Below are positions 38,101-48,431 of a DNA stretch of 64,000 bases, one piece after another. The stretch is taken from positions 31,802,501 through 31,866,500 of the forward strand of contig NC_092672.1 of assembly GCF_964355755.1 (NCBI RefSeq), in the 5' to 3' direction. Each line of letters begins with the position of its first letter. The first letter of the stretch is position 1. A model generated the notes under the pieces. It did no database searches. It saw nothing but the letters and a program-made list of their open reading frames with translations, and was not told where the DNA came from. Position numbers and translations under genes: made by a program. Origin of the DNA: Antedon mediterranea. Taxonomy: Eukaryota > Echinodermata > Crinoidea > Comatulida > Antedonidae.

Positions 38101-39011
38101 TTATTATCAGTTTTTGAAGTAACATCATCGGTTTCTATCAATAAAGCTTTGGCTATTTTATTCGTAGGCTCAACTCGTTTTCGTTTTCTACTTTTTACAG
38201 TCTCTGGAAGAACAGGTGAAACTATTTTGTCGATAACTCTGTTTGGTACAACATAAATTCTTGATGCAGTGTCTAAATTTAGTTCTAACATTCTTCGTTT
38301 CGAGCGGTCAGATATTTCATCGTCGTTTTTATCTCTTGATAATCTCTTCTTTTTCTTTCCCGATCCAAATTTACGAGAAAATATTGTTGTAGTTAATTGC
38401 GGTTCTTCATCCTCAGCTGTAACAGAGTTCAATTTTAATGGGTCCGTAATATCGCGTGGGATGATAACTGGATCGGGATCTTTGTTCAACTGGGGTAACG
38501 GTGAAGTGGCTGGTGTCTTCTCATCAACCTGATTGGCTAAACTATTTAAATTTAACGGATCGTGAAGATTTCCACCAAGAAGAAATTTTGTTGGACAAAT
38601 CTTTTCTGTTGTTCTTCGTCTTTTTCTAATAAAACCTGGGTTTTTGGAAGGGTAGTGCAAACTTTGCCGTTTTGACCGAACCCTGTTCGTGTTGTTATTA
38701 TACGGAACATTTCCTTTTGTATTCTCGTCGTGTTTCTTTAAACGCACATCTTTATTATCACATTTTGTTCGTGAATCATGGTTTGTAATTTCGGAGGCAT
38801 TCTCCTCTAAACCTTTTAATTTCTCGCATAACTGCCTTGGCAAAGAATCAGAGACCATCCCTGGACCAACTTCTGAAGAGTGTCTCTGCCTCGTCGTCTC
38901 TCTCGAACAACTGATCACTTCTCCAGAAAAATGATCACTTTTTGAACATGAGTCAACAGCCCTAATTCCGTTTAGGGAACTTTGAGTTTCTACGGAAGCC
39001 ATTTCTAACAT
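29157..39011 (-). CDS. MEPCE: 7SK snRNA methylphosphate capping enzyme
   Basis: Four coding exons join in frame: 37602-39011, 36133-36351, 30798-30921 and 29157-29248. They give 614 residues from the first ATG (human 689). The second in-frame ATG at 39002 has the better context (AGAAATGGC) and may be the true start. The N-terminal half is basic and disordered but keeps [18 protein letters not shown] (141-158) and [11 protein letters not shown] (187-197). The Bin3 methyltransferase domain starts at [13 protein letters not shown] (340-352). The SAM-binding motif is [17 protein letters not shown] (374-390), followed by [16 protein letters not shown]. Exon 2 adds [19 protein letters not shown] and [14 protein letters not shown]; exon 3 adds [14 protein letters not shown]; exon 4 ends the fold with [11 protein letters not shown]. 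It methylates the gamma-phosphate of 7SK RNA and stays in the 7SK snRNP that holds P-TEFb. Confidence 0.97.
30176..30330. mobile_element. Family A palindromic MITE, copy 10, with an internal expansion
   Basis: Starts AAGCTCTGTCTACACTATGA and ends TAGTGTTGATATAGCTT. A 22-bp unit containing TATTACCATATTTGGATA is repeated several times inside. Lies in MEPCE intron 3. Confidence 0.82.
30428..30747. mobile_element. 320-bp MITE with perfect terminal inverted repeats
   Basis: Left end ATGCACTTGTCAATTGTATG and right end CATACAATTGACAAGTGCAT are exact reverse complements, and the match continues inward for at least two bases. Contains CGACCCCCGGGAGAGGTGC, shared with the element at 22.1 kb. Lies in MEPCE intron 3, 50 bp from an exon. 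Confidence 0.88.
31080..31097. repeat. Poly-C run (18 C)
   Basis: An uninterrupted run of 18 C, followed by ACCCACC, in MEPCE intron 2. On the MEPCE sense strand this is a G-run with G-quadruplex potential. Length may be unreliable in the assembly. Confidence 0.9.
32200..32397 (+). mobile_element. Possible retroposon 3' end with AATAAA and poly-A tail
   Basis: The segment ends TGATATTGAAATAAATGAAATG followed by about 24 A (32374-32397), with AATAAA at 32361-32366. It looks like the 3' terminus of a LINE or other retroposed transcript. The upstream part shows no reverse transcriptase, so the copy would be 5' truncated. Lies in MEPCE intron 2, antisense to MEPCE. Confidence 0.45.
33698..33838. 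mobile_element. Family A palindromic MITE, copy 11
   Basis: Left end AAGCCTTGTCTACACTATCA; right end GATAGTGTAGACAGAGCTT is intact. Lies in MEPCE intron 2. Confidence 0.87.
34088..34164. repeat. Perfect 38-bp tandem duplication
   Basis: Two exact copies of a unit starting TACACATTAGGCTGTTGACC. Lies in MEPCE intron 2. Confidence 0.9.
34543..34811. mobile_element. MITE with 28-bp terminal inverted repeats
   Basis: The left arm starts TACCGTATATCCTCTGGTAT and the right arm ends ATAACCGAGGATATACAGTA. They match as inverted copies over 28 bp with about four mismatches, both running into ATCCCAC. About 269 bp, no reading frame, in MEPCE intron 2. Confidence 0.78.
35395..35735. repeat. Tandem repeat, about 38 bp period, roughly nine copies
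   Basis: Units resemble CCACACCCAAAATTGATGCC plus ACTCCAGAAGATATCCTG, with substitutions and small indels. Lies in MEPCE intron 2, about 400 bp from exon 2. A minus-strand reading frame across it is a by-product of the repeat. Confidence 0.88.
36655..37010. repeat. Dispersed repeat D, copy 1
   Basis: Shares, in reverse orientation, a chain of motifs with 51110-51480: the pairs GTAACGTACGAAC / GTTCGTACGTTAC, AATTGTCTTTCT / AGAAAGACAATT, TTTTCGCTGAAA / TTTCAGCGAAAA and AACCGTTTAAAGACGAAA / TTTCGTCTTTAAACGGT. Lies in MEPCE intron 1. Confidence 0.65.
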
Positions 39012-39956
39012 AACTATTTACATTATCTTAAAATATAGTTCATAATCACCGATTGAAAAATGTAAACACACGAGGTTCTTGTTGACGAAAAAGGTCACGT
39101 CCCACTTATTTGCATAAAATATGCAATGTGTGACAGCAGCTGCCCAGATCGAGCCCAATCTGTTCCAGAAGCTCTGCGCCACACAGGCTTACAGTCTCGC
39201 TATGATTCTGAAAATATACACAAGAATTATTATTGAAATAAAAGTTGTGATACTCGTTTTTCTGTTAGTGTAATATCTTGATCTAAAAACTAGGGAAAGT
39301 ATGAAAACTTTGCCTTTGGAACCTACTCACTACCTCGCTACTCTCAACACGCTCTGTTCTCTGAGACCGTTCTCGTCTCGCTTTCTTTTGACGAAAAATA
39401 ATCGTTTTGTCATCTCCAGTTTTTTAAGCGCCCTCTATATTCACGTGGGAGATTCAACTTTTTTCACTCTTTTTTTTTCAGAGCAGCAGACGTCGTACGC
39501 ATACGGCAGACTGCAACAGAAACTTTCGGTAAAAAAGGCGATTTATACAAGAGACCAGAGTCTATAAGCACTTTCAACTTCAATCTCTTTTTTTAAAAGA
39601 ATACTGTATACCGACTGTCACGTGTAAGTTGATTACAAAATGATTTACTGTACTTTATTTACTTTATTTACTGGGCCGCGTGGAGGTCACCACCCAGGCC
39701 AAACCATCAGAACAGGAAGAGAGGGAGGAGGAGAGGGCTGGGACCTGACTCGGGGGGAGGAGAGAAGAGGCGGATCGATGGATCGGAGAGCAACTCCGTT
39801 TTTTTTTCTCTAAATATAGGCCTAGCCCTAGGCCTCCTGTGGTTGGGGAACAGGGGTGTGGCATTAATTTGTCGCTTTGTCGTTAAAATATTATATTCAT
39901 TGTCTTTCAGTTTTCAATTAATGAACTGCAAGGGCCTAGCCTAGGCCTATTACAAA
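39012..39956. promoter_or_regulatory. Divergent promoter region between MEPCE and ZCWPW1
   Basis: About 945 bp separate the two start codons of head-to-head genes. ATTTGCAT (39108-39115, an octamer in reverse) and ATGCAAT (39121-39127) form an inverted pair on the MEPCE side. On the ZCWPW1 side an acceptor-like TCTTTCAG ends at 39910, so its 5' UTR may be spliced. CTAGGCCTAG-type motifs cluster from 39820 on. Confidence 0.6.
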
Positions 39957-42900
39957 ATGCTGTCAACTGAACAATATGCAAGTCTTGCCAAAAAAGCTGT
40001 CGAAAGTGCAAGAAAGGATCTGGCTGAATGGGATTGCGGCGAGCAAAGTACTACCACCAGTAGAGGTAGTACTAGGCTACTAGTATTATTAGGCCTAGGC
40101 CTAAAAAGGCTCTAGACTAGGGCCTGGCCCTAGACCTAGGATAGATTGTATGTTGGAGGGTTTGTGTCAAATTGAAGATGTAAAAACATACTAATTTTTT
40201 TTTATTAATAATAATATATATATTTTTTTTTTGATCCAATTTTTAGTAAACTTGAAAAACTATTGCGACATTATAAATTGGCATAGCCTAGGCCTATTCA
40301 ACAAAAGAAATCTTACACATTTATTTTTCATGATAATAATTATTAATATCTTTAACTAAATTTATAAAATAAAAATCTTTAAAAAAAAGGGATTGTCAAA
40401 TAAAAATGTCATTTAATCAAATTGGGCATTTGAGAGAAATGGATTTTGAAGAAACATGCCATCAACATAATAGAAATTGTAGACTATTTTATTTTAGAGG
40501 CAGATTCTGATGTTAAGAATAATGTTAATAATCCAGTAGTCATGAAGAAATCCATAGACGTCACAGAGTATTATGAAGATGTTAACAACATGGACCTAAG
40601 CCAGCTGTAAGTGTTCGTGTCATGTACATTTTGATCGATACATTTACTCCTTATTTTAGGCCTAATGTATACTTTATAAATTTTGATTGTTAATTATTAT
40701 ATTACACAATTACACCATTTTCAGAAAACACTAATTTAAGGACATACTTGTTAGGTCTCCTTAAAGCGTGGTTCCCACTAGCGACGCAACGCAAGGACGT
40801 AACGCAACGCAAGTGAATTGACCAATCACAAGCGATGGCTTATTCGCTTGTGATTGCTAACTGTCTATAACTTCGCTTGTCATTGGTTAAAACGCTTGCG
40901 TTGCGTTTACGTCCTTGCGTTACGTTCTAGTGGGAACCAAGCTTTAGCGGTTCTATTGTATATGCTCTTTACAATACAAGATAATTTTCCATTCAAAAGC
41001 AGCTAATAAGGCTTCTATCAAATATGTACCAAATAGCTCTAATTATTTACAACTAATTAGCTGGCAAATAAGTGTAAAGCATAGTACCTCTTTATTGTCA
41101 TAATCATTGCTAATTAATATAAACATATCCAATTGTATAAATTTAGTTTTAACACACACAAAAGCTAGGCCTAGTAACAATTGCAAGCCAATGCCCTGCA
41201 ATGTTATTTTTATAAATCTTTAGAATTGCTGCAGAACTTGAAACACCTTTAATGAGTGATGACGATGATGATATGGGGGACATGTCATTCCCTAAGTTGA
41301 TATCATACAAGGAAACTAATATGAGACCACCACAGATGATGAACTACCCTACCAAGGTAGCCAAGGTGCATCAACCAAATGGTAACAATTTAATTAATAC
41401 ATACTTTTATTAAATCAATTGACTTCCTCTTCCAATGAGTTAGGGACTTTCACTCATTCCAAGCTGCTACGTCATCTCTCCACTTCATTAAGCTCTGTCT
41501 GCACTATCAAACTTTATGCGACAAAAAATTTCATGTGCCCATATATGGACATGATGATGTCATATTACTACCATATTTGGCTATATCACTACCATATTTG
41601 GCACGTCACACTTTTTTGATAGTGTAGGCGGAACTTAACTTTTCTACCTCCAAATTCTTGATAATCTCTCTCTCACCTTCAGGTTGTTAATGTGTGGATG
41701 AGTTAAGTGTATGAGTGATTAAAGCAGGCACACTGCAGCCTACATCCATAAAATTGGTGCAGGTTAACGGCTGTCCTCGTCCATAGTTCTGGTGGTGGAA
41801 CACAGTGTACACATATGGCTTGGGTGCACTTTAAAGAACCCAGGACATATTTTATGATGAGTAGGTGTTATGGTTGAAATTCATCCCCTAATGATGTTAA
41901 TAGCAGTTATGGGGCCTGCTGTTTCTATCAGGATTAACCTGCACACAATCTCAGTATAGCTTCATTTGAGCTGTAAAGCTCTGTGTACACTATCAAGCTA
42001 TTTTGACAAACAAAATGTGATGTCCCCAAATATGGTAGTGATATGATGCCATCGTATCCATATATGGGCACATCACATTTTTTTGTCACATAAAGTTTGA
42101 TAGTATTGACAGAGCTTAAAAGTATTACAAGTGTACATTATGTGTATACATACATCCTTTTTATTAGGAAAGTCAAACAAAACATTCAACCCTCCAAAGA
42201 ACAAAAAGATGAAACACTCTACCAGCTCAATGCCAAGACCATCCAAACAGGAACTAATTAACAACCACATCCAAAGATCAAAGCAGCAAAAGAGGCAAAA
42301 CACCAGCAAAACACAAGAATTTAAAAGACCCAAGGAGAAGTTTCAATCCATGCTAGATGCGTTCAAGCAGCGAGTGATCCCAGAGCGTGGTGTATGGGTT
42401 CAGTGTATGCGTACAGGCTGCAACAAATGGCGTTACCTATCTGATGTCACAGACCCATCAACCGTACCGGAGTTGTGGTCTTGTGACCAAAATTCAGGTA
42501 TAGAAAGTTCATGTACTATAAATGAATTTGTATATTAAAGATACATTGTCTCCTGGAAAAAATATTTTTTTAAATATATTTGTTGAACATGATATTCCAT
42601 AATAGAATGGATAATAAATAATAATAAAAACTGGATCGAAAAAATATTTACCTGAAAAAACTCTAATTTAAAGCTCAGGTACAGACATGAATTTTAAATA
42701 TAATATTTGGTTAATTGTACATAAATAAAATATTTGTAACAGAAATCAAGATGAAAAAATATGAATTTCCCTTAATATGGTCAAATACAAAATTTGACAA
42801 AATTCTTCTATAAAAACCAAGACCTTTTTTCAGTAGTTAGGTAGTTAACTTAATGTAATAACATGTCTGGTGACTCCCTAGAAGGTGAAAAAAGATGGTG

Positions 42901-45900
42901 GATATAGGGTGGATACTTTTTGCTATAGCATGAAAATAAAAATCTGAAGTTAAATAAAAATATCAGAAATGTAATATTCAAGTTATATTACCTATTTTAG
43001 TCATCTGATAACATTTTTTACCACACCGTTTATTTTTCATAGCTTTTTAAAATGCCTCTCTATTTACAAAATTTGTGTACAAAAGAATAGAGATTTTACT
43101 GTGTAATTTGAACTATCCCCCCACTGATAAGAAAGTGCTTATTTTCAACAAGCTTGTGTAACATAAATAAAATTCCAAAAATTATGAAACATATAAAACT
43201 ATAGATCGACAATTATTGGAATGTATGATCAATAGAAATTTTTTGCCCGCACCTGGCCTTTAAAGCAAAAAATTATAAAATTGGCTATCATGTCAGTGGG
43301 TTTTGGCTGAATTTAACTGTTTGTTTTTTTCGGTGAAAGTTATTAACCTGATTAAAACTACAAAATAACCTATTCAAAATCTGATTTATTAACCTTCATT
43401 TTTCATGTTTTTTGAGGCCAATAATACATCTTTTGGAGTAAGACTGCCCTGTGTGTAACCCCTACATATTGGGCTAAAAAAACGTATAATTTGAATAGTT
43501 TTTACATATGAAAATGTTTTATTTTACGCCAGATGTCATGTACAATACATGCGATAAGCCTGAAGTTGATTGGAAAAATGTGGAGCAGCAGCAGGGATTT
43601 GTTGATACTAAATTCACTGTTGGAACGATTGTTTGGGCTAAGCTTGCTGGATATCCATGGTAAAAACATTACCTTAAGTTTGTCTGCAAATCCTGTAAGC
43701 AATATTTATACACTAATACAGAATAGAGATAGATTCAAGGTGGGAAACATGGATCAAAATACAATGTAAAAGATAGGACATAATAGTTCAGCACTACACT
43801 CAAATTGCAATTTGCAGGCTCTATTTCAAAATCATAGATTTAACCACTGATAAATGATATTGTTGTTTTTAGAAACTCTTTGTAAGAATATATATATATA
43901 TCTTTCAGGTGGCCAGCTATGGTAGAGGAAGACCCAAATGTTGGAGAATATTTTTGGCTCGTTGATACATGGAGAACCAATCCAGTAAGTTTTGCCGGCC
44001 AAAATACATATGCAAAAATACATTTTAGTAGAAATTAATTATTGTTACTATAATATCTCGCTATTCTTTTTCAGACCGACTATCATGTGGTGTTTCTTGA
44101 CAAGAACATTTCTCGTGCTTGGGTCAATAGATCATTCATTAAAATATTCTCTGGTCCAAACCAGAATTTAAGATGTGTAAGTACACTACACTAATTCACA
44201 GTCTGTTCAGACTTTTGTAAAATACTGGCATTCCTGTATAATATAGTGATTTGTTATAATACGCAAGTAAGTTGAAGATAAAGTATGGGTGGGTGATATG
44301 TTTTAAAATTCTATGCTGGTCTTGCTTTAGACTGTATAAAGTTCTGTCTACACTATCAAACTAGTTTGATGTGCCCAAATATGGTAGTGATATGATGTCA
44401 TCATGTCCATATATGGGCACATCTTTTTTTTGTTACATAAAGTTTGTGGATGTGTCCACCATGCATATCCATGAATGTTGCATCAATAAGATGCATCGAT
44501 ATGATACCATGAATATATACTATTTTCAGGTGAAAGTGAAAGGAAAGCTATTCCATCAACTAGAAGAAGCTAAATTGACAGCAGTAAAGGCCAAGACTCT
44601 TCCAATAAAGGTAAAAGATCTTTAAAAACAGAGATTGAGAATCACACTGTACCAATACCAAAATACATGTGGTATTATACTTTACAATACACAATCCTGT
44701 ATAGTTTTCAGGGAAACAGGCCCTATTTATATATCTTGAAATATAACCATAAGATCTTCACATTTTAATTCCTAAGTATCTTATCTTGTATTTTAGGAAC
44801 GTATCGCAGCTTACGGATTCAGTTCTCATTACACAGGCAGATGGGGTGGAGCCGATCGCTCACTTGTAAAAGGTATTTTGTTTTTAAAGACAATCTTACA
44901 GCGCTATAAGACCAAAGTCTATTTGAACAACTTTTAAAGATGTATTGTCCCCCAAAATCATGAAAAATAAAGATGTTTAAAATCGGACTTTGAATAGGCC
45001 ATTTTGCAGTTTTAATGAAGTTGTTCACTTCCATAAGAAAAAAAAACGGGGGGGAAAATTATTTCACCTATAAAAAGACAAAATAAACAGTTAAATTACC
45101 CAAAAACTCATTGTCTTCCAGACAATTTGACAATTTTTTGCTTTAAATTACATTTTTCTCAGGTAAATAAATTTTTTTCAGACCCAATTTTTTGTGAGAG
45201 TGAATAACTATTATGTGACATTAAAATAACATATTCAACAAAAAAATATTTTTTTAGGGGGACAATATATCTTTAAGTTTAAAGAAGGAACTTAAATTGT
45301 GACTTGGAAATGACGGATGTAACATGGAAGCTGATTCCAGACAGTAATAAAAACAAGTGTATATGTACAACCTAGAGTTCAATTTCACATAGCATTATTG
45401 TTTTTTGTATTAATAGGTTTAATAATTGTCTTTTTAAATTTTCTATTTTTAGAATTTGAGCGCAAGTGGCCTGGTCATGGAAAGGTGGGTACAATTGATA
45501 CATTAGAGGAGAAAGAAGATGAGGAGGAAGACGATGAGGAGGACGTTGAGACGGAAGAGGAGATTGCTCCTAGTCAAAGAGTGAAACATAAAAAGGACAA
45601 CACAATGAAAATGGAAAAACAGAGAAAAAGAAAGCGTGCCAGAAGTGATGGTATCAAACCAAAAAAGAGTAAAACGGATAATGAAAAAACAAACGAAGGG
45701 AACAGTAAACTGGATGAAATAGACAAACCAAATGATGTGTACGAGTTTGCTGATAACTCATTAAATGAAGAGGATGTAGAAAAGCAGACTGATGATAATA
45801 ATTTAGATAACTGCTTAACTGTAGACAAGTCGAATGATAAAAGTGATGTAGGCATGAATGAACATGAGAAAGATGATCTGGATAAAGAACAGAAAGAGAA

Positions 45901-47437
45901 GCAACAAATAACTGAAGATACACCTGAAAACACTGAAACGATTGAAGTGGATACAAAACAAAATGGTACTGGTGAAGAAAATACACACAAGGATGATATA
46001 ACTGAACCAGAAATAACAAATGCAGTTGAGGATAAAAATGTGGAAAGTGATCAAAATATGGAAGAAGGGTGTAAACAGAAAAAGATGATGAAAAAGTCAA
46101 AAGTCACATTTGAAAATACAGAATTAGAAGAATGTAATACAAAGAAAGATAAATCAAAGAAGATGATGAAAGAAATGAAGACAACTGAAAATAAAAAAGA
46201 TAGTGACGACAAACAGGCAGATGAAGACACTTTAAGTAAAGACAGTGAAGTTGATGATCATGCTAATGTAGAAAATGATGGAATGAGCATCCAACAGAAG
46301 AAAAAGAAACAGAAAAAAGTGAACACCACAACTGGAAATGATGATAGATTAGAAAATCTAAATACCAGTAAAACAAGAGATGAAGAGAAAGACGGCAAGA
46401 AAAAGAAAATAAAGAAACAGAAAAAAGTGAAAGATACAACTGGAAATGCAGATTCTGTCGATAGTGTAGAGAATGTAGATAACAGTAAGACAAAGGAGGA
46501 TGAAGAGAAAGATAGCAAGAAAAAGAAAATAAAGAAACAGAAAAAAGTGAAAGATACAACTGGAAATGCAGATTCTGTCGATAGTGTAGAGAATCTAGAT
46601 AACAGTAAGACAAAGGAGGATGAAGAGAAAGATAGCAAGAAAAAGAAAATAAAGAAGCCAAGAAAACCAAAAGAATCTGTTGAAACAGACTTATCGAAAA
46701 AAGATAAAGAGAAGAAAAACTCAAATGGATTAAAGAAGGCTGCTAAAGATGTGGAAGGAACGAGTAAAGAAAAGAAAGTCAAACCTCTTGGTACTAAAAC
46801 GACAAACCTAAATAAGAAAGTTGCAGAATCGAAAGAAATCACAAAAGAAGTTTCTAAACCAAGTAAGCTAAAACCAAGTTTCAAGGCACCACGGAAGAAA
46901 GACAGTGTTACTGCAAACAAACCCTTTAAGCCACCTACTGTGAAAGACAACAGTAACAAGAAAGAAAACAGTTTAGGAGAAGAGAATGGAAACACTCACA
47001 AAGTGAATATTACCCAAGATAACATTGGAAACAAGAGTGAAGGAAAAGAAATAGACCAGACTAAAAGAACAGATAAAGAGCAAGAAACTAAAGAAGATGA
47101 AACTTCCATTAATATGGTTAGCAAGAGTAAACATGAGAGCGAGAAATTAATTGACAAATCTTCTGATGTCCTAAATACAGCAGCAGAAGAGAAAGTACAG
47201 AAAGATACCAAAGCCAATAAGAAAGAAGTTACTGCAGATCTCCTGAGAGAAGAAAAGTGCAACATCTTTCCAAGAGCTGAAGATCAGTTGGTGCCATCAA
47301 CCGACAATGATATGGATCTTACGTTGGATACTGACATAGATTCATGGGATCAATTAACACCATGCGAGATTAGAAAGCATAATCTAGAGGTGCTGGACGA
47401 GGATGACAACTCACAACCATTTGAGATTGAAGAATAA
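39957..47437 (+). CDS. ZCWPW1: ZCWPW1-like CW zinc finger and PWWP histone reader
   Basis: Ten exons join in frame, all GT-AG: 39957-40065, 40498-40606, 41224-41381, 42168-42497, 43533-43659, 43909-43984, 44075-44176, 44530-44610, 44797-44872 and 45453-47437. They give about 1050 residues (human ZCWPW1 648). The CW finger starts at about residue 200: GVWVQCMRTGCNKWRYL, ELWSCDQNS and YNTC provide four cysteines and the cage tryptophans. The PWWP domain runs from about 265 (VGTIVWAKLAGYPWWPAM) through YHVVFLDKNISRAWV to about 335. Human ZCWPW1 reads H3K4me3 plus H3K36me3 and helps repair meiotic breaks made through PRDM9. The last exon encodes 660 residues of Lys/Glu-rich low-complexity tail ending QPFEIEE. 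ZCWPW2 is an alternative, but adjacency to MEPCE favours ZCWPW1. An AATAAA lies at 47661. Confidence 0.9.
40763..40946. mobile_element. Family B inverted-repeat element, copy 3 (complete)
   Basis: The left arm GTGGTTCCCACTAGCGACGC, GGACGTAACGCAACGCAAGT, TTGACCAATCACAAGCG is mirrored on the right by CGCTTGTCATTGGTTAAAAC, GCGTTTACGTCCTTGCGTTA and AGTGGGAACCAAGCTTTA. About 184 bp, the best copy in the window, in ZCWPW1 intron 2. Confidence 0.88.
41490..41637. mobile_element. Family A palindromic MITE, copy 12
   Basis: Left end AAGCTCTGTCTGCACTATCA is intact; right end TTTGATAGTGTAGGCGGAAC is diverged. Lies in ZCWPW1 intron 3. Confidence 0.85.
41690..41970 (+). mobile_element. tRNA-derived SINE-like element
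   Basis: A weak A-box-like GAGTGATTAAAGCAGGCACA and a degenerate B-box region (GCAGGTTAACGGC) are followed by CCATAGTTCTGGTGGTGGAA and CAGTGTACACATATGGC. The last two blocks recur in the element at 49.6 kb, which has much better A and B boxes. Lies in ZCWPW1 intron 3. Confidence 0.55.
41976..42116. mobile_element. Family A palindromic MITE, copy 13
   Basis: Ends AAGCTCTGTGTACACTATCA and GATAGTATTGACAGAGCTT. Inner arms are in the reverse order relative to copy 12. Ends about 50 bp before ZCWPW1 exon 4. Confidence 0.87.
42536..43436. mobile_element. Family C element, long copy
   Basis: Starts TTAAAGATACATTGTCTCCT and ends with TTTTTCATGTTTTTTGAGGC then AATAATACATCTTTT, a diverged inverted copy of its start. 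About 900 bp of AT-rich sequence without a reading frame. Fills most of ZCWPW1 intron 4. The grouping with the 44.9 kb copy rests on the ends only. Confidence 0.5.
44339..44452. mobile_element. Family A palindromic MITE, copy 14 (shortened)
   Basis: Starts AAGTTCTGTCTACACTATCA, contains GTGCCCAAATATGGTAGTGA and CATATATGGGCACATC, and loses its right TIR after ACATAAAGTTTG. Lies in ZCWPW1 intron 7. Confidence 0.8.
44934..45276. mobile_element. Family C inverted-repeat MITE (best copy)
   Basis: TTAAAGATGTATTGTCCCCC on the left is mirrored by GGGGGACAATATATCTTTAA on the right, with one mismatch in 20. AAATCATGAAAAATAAAGAT follows the left end. Lies in ZCWPW1 intron 9. Confidence 0.8.
46381..46660 (+). 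repeat. 120-bp tandem repeat inside the ZCWPW1 coding exon
   Basis: Bases from 46441 and from 46561 are almost identical over 60-base blocks, with one difference in the first block. They encode two consecutive 40-residue units with DEEKDSKKKKIKKQKKVKDT and TGNADSVDSVEN. A diverged third unit precedes them. The reading frame is kept. Confidence 0.92.
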
Positions 47438-47489
47438 CTCAAAAAGTAAATTCTACACATTTTATATAATGGGGAAAAGCAAGTAGTTT

Positions 47490-47800
47490 AGTTGATATAG
47501 TTGAGGTTTTGTATGAAATGTATTGTAAATACAATTTCATTTTAATGAAGAATGAACCCCCAAAAAATGGGTTTATTAAAATTTATTATCATATTCGTAA
47601 CTTATTTATTTATTAGCAATGTTAATTAGGAAAAAAATATAGTTGTGGTTTTTTGTTTAAAATAAAGTTTTGTATGAATTGAAAATACAATTTAATTTTA
47701 ATGAAGAATTAACCCAAAAAAATTGGTTTATTAATTATAATAATATTCATAACTTATTATATTTAGTTAATCAGTAGCAATGTTAATTAGGAAAAGAAAA
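47490..47800. repeat. 161-bp tandem duplication in the ZCWPW1 3' UTR
   Basis: TTTTAATGAAGAAT, GGTTTATTAA and AGCAATGTTAATTAGGAAAA occur twice, 161 bp apart. The copies differ at many positions. The AATAAA at 47661-47666 lies between them. Confidence 0.75.
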
Positions 47801-48391
47801 CGTGTGCAATTTAAAATTTCATTTAGATTTAATCATTAAAATACTTTATATATAGTGTACTGTTTTTCCAAAGGTTCTGATAATTTGAGCCTTAGATATT
47901 AAACATCAATAATGTTGTTATAGTTGTTGTTCTGGAAAATGAAAATGTTAGTTTAAATAAATTATCTAAACAGTTTTGATATTGATTGTCTTATGAACTT
48001 TTCAAAATACATTTTCTATTGAATTATAAGTCATTTTTAAAATAGGAAAGAGTTTGATGGAGGACTTCCAGCCACAAACACAGAACATAAACCATTATCT
48101 TTGTGCAAGATGAACTAAGACAGAGAGAAGAGAAAATTACGACACTTTTTGGTGAATTCTATATTTAAAATTCATGGTTTAAACAGTCATGTAAAATTTC
48201 TTTTTACAATAAAATTGTAATTTGATTCTATAAGAAGTAAAATTTGATGAAGATTTTGCATTCAGTTTAACAGTAGGTTATTCTCCATCCTACTACAGCA
48301 GCTTGCGGCCAAACTAAATCTACAGTTCAGCCACAATTGCATCCTTCTATCTACACAAGAAAAATGTTTAAGTATGTGTCTCCCAGTTTAG
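47801..48391. other. Short gap between convergent ZCWPW1 and NOC2L
   Basis: About 600 bp of AT-rich sequence separate the 3' ends. No gene or repeat recognised. A minus-strand AATAAA (48392-48397), about 35 bp past the NOC2L stop, probably ends the NOC2L transcript. Confidence 0.5.
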
Positions 48392-48431
48392 TTTATTAAA
48401 TGATTGAAGAATCTTGAAAAAATATTTTATG

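Noticed and set aside
46258-46995. Antisense reading frame of 245 residues (and others at 45574-46100 and 46996-47265, minus strand)
   Set aside because: They are shadows of the Lys/Glu-rich ZCWPW1 exon: the antisense of AAG/GAA codons gives Phe/Leu/Ser-rich frames without stops. No domain or splice context.
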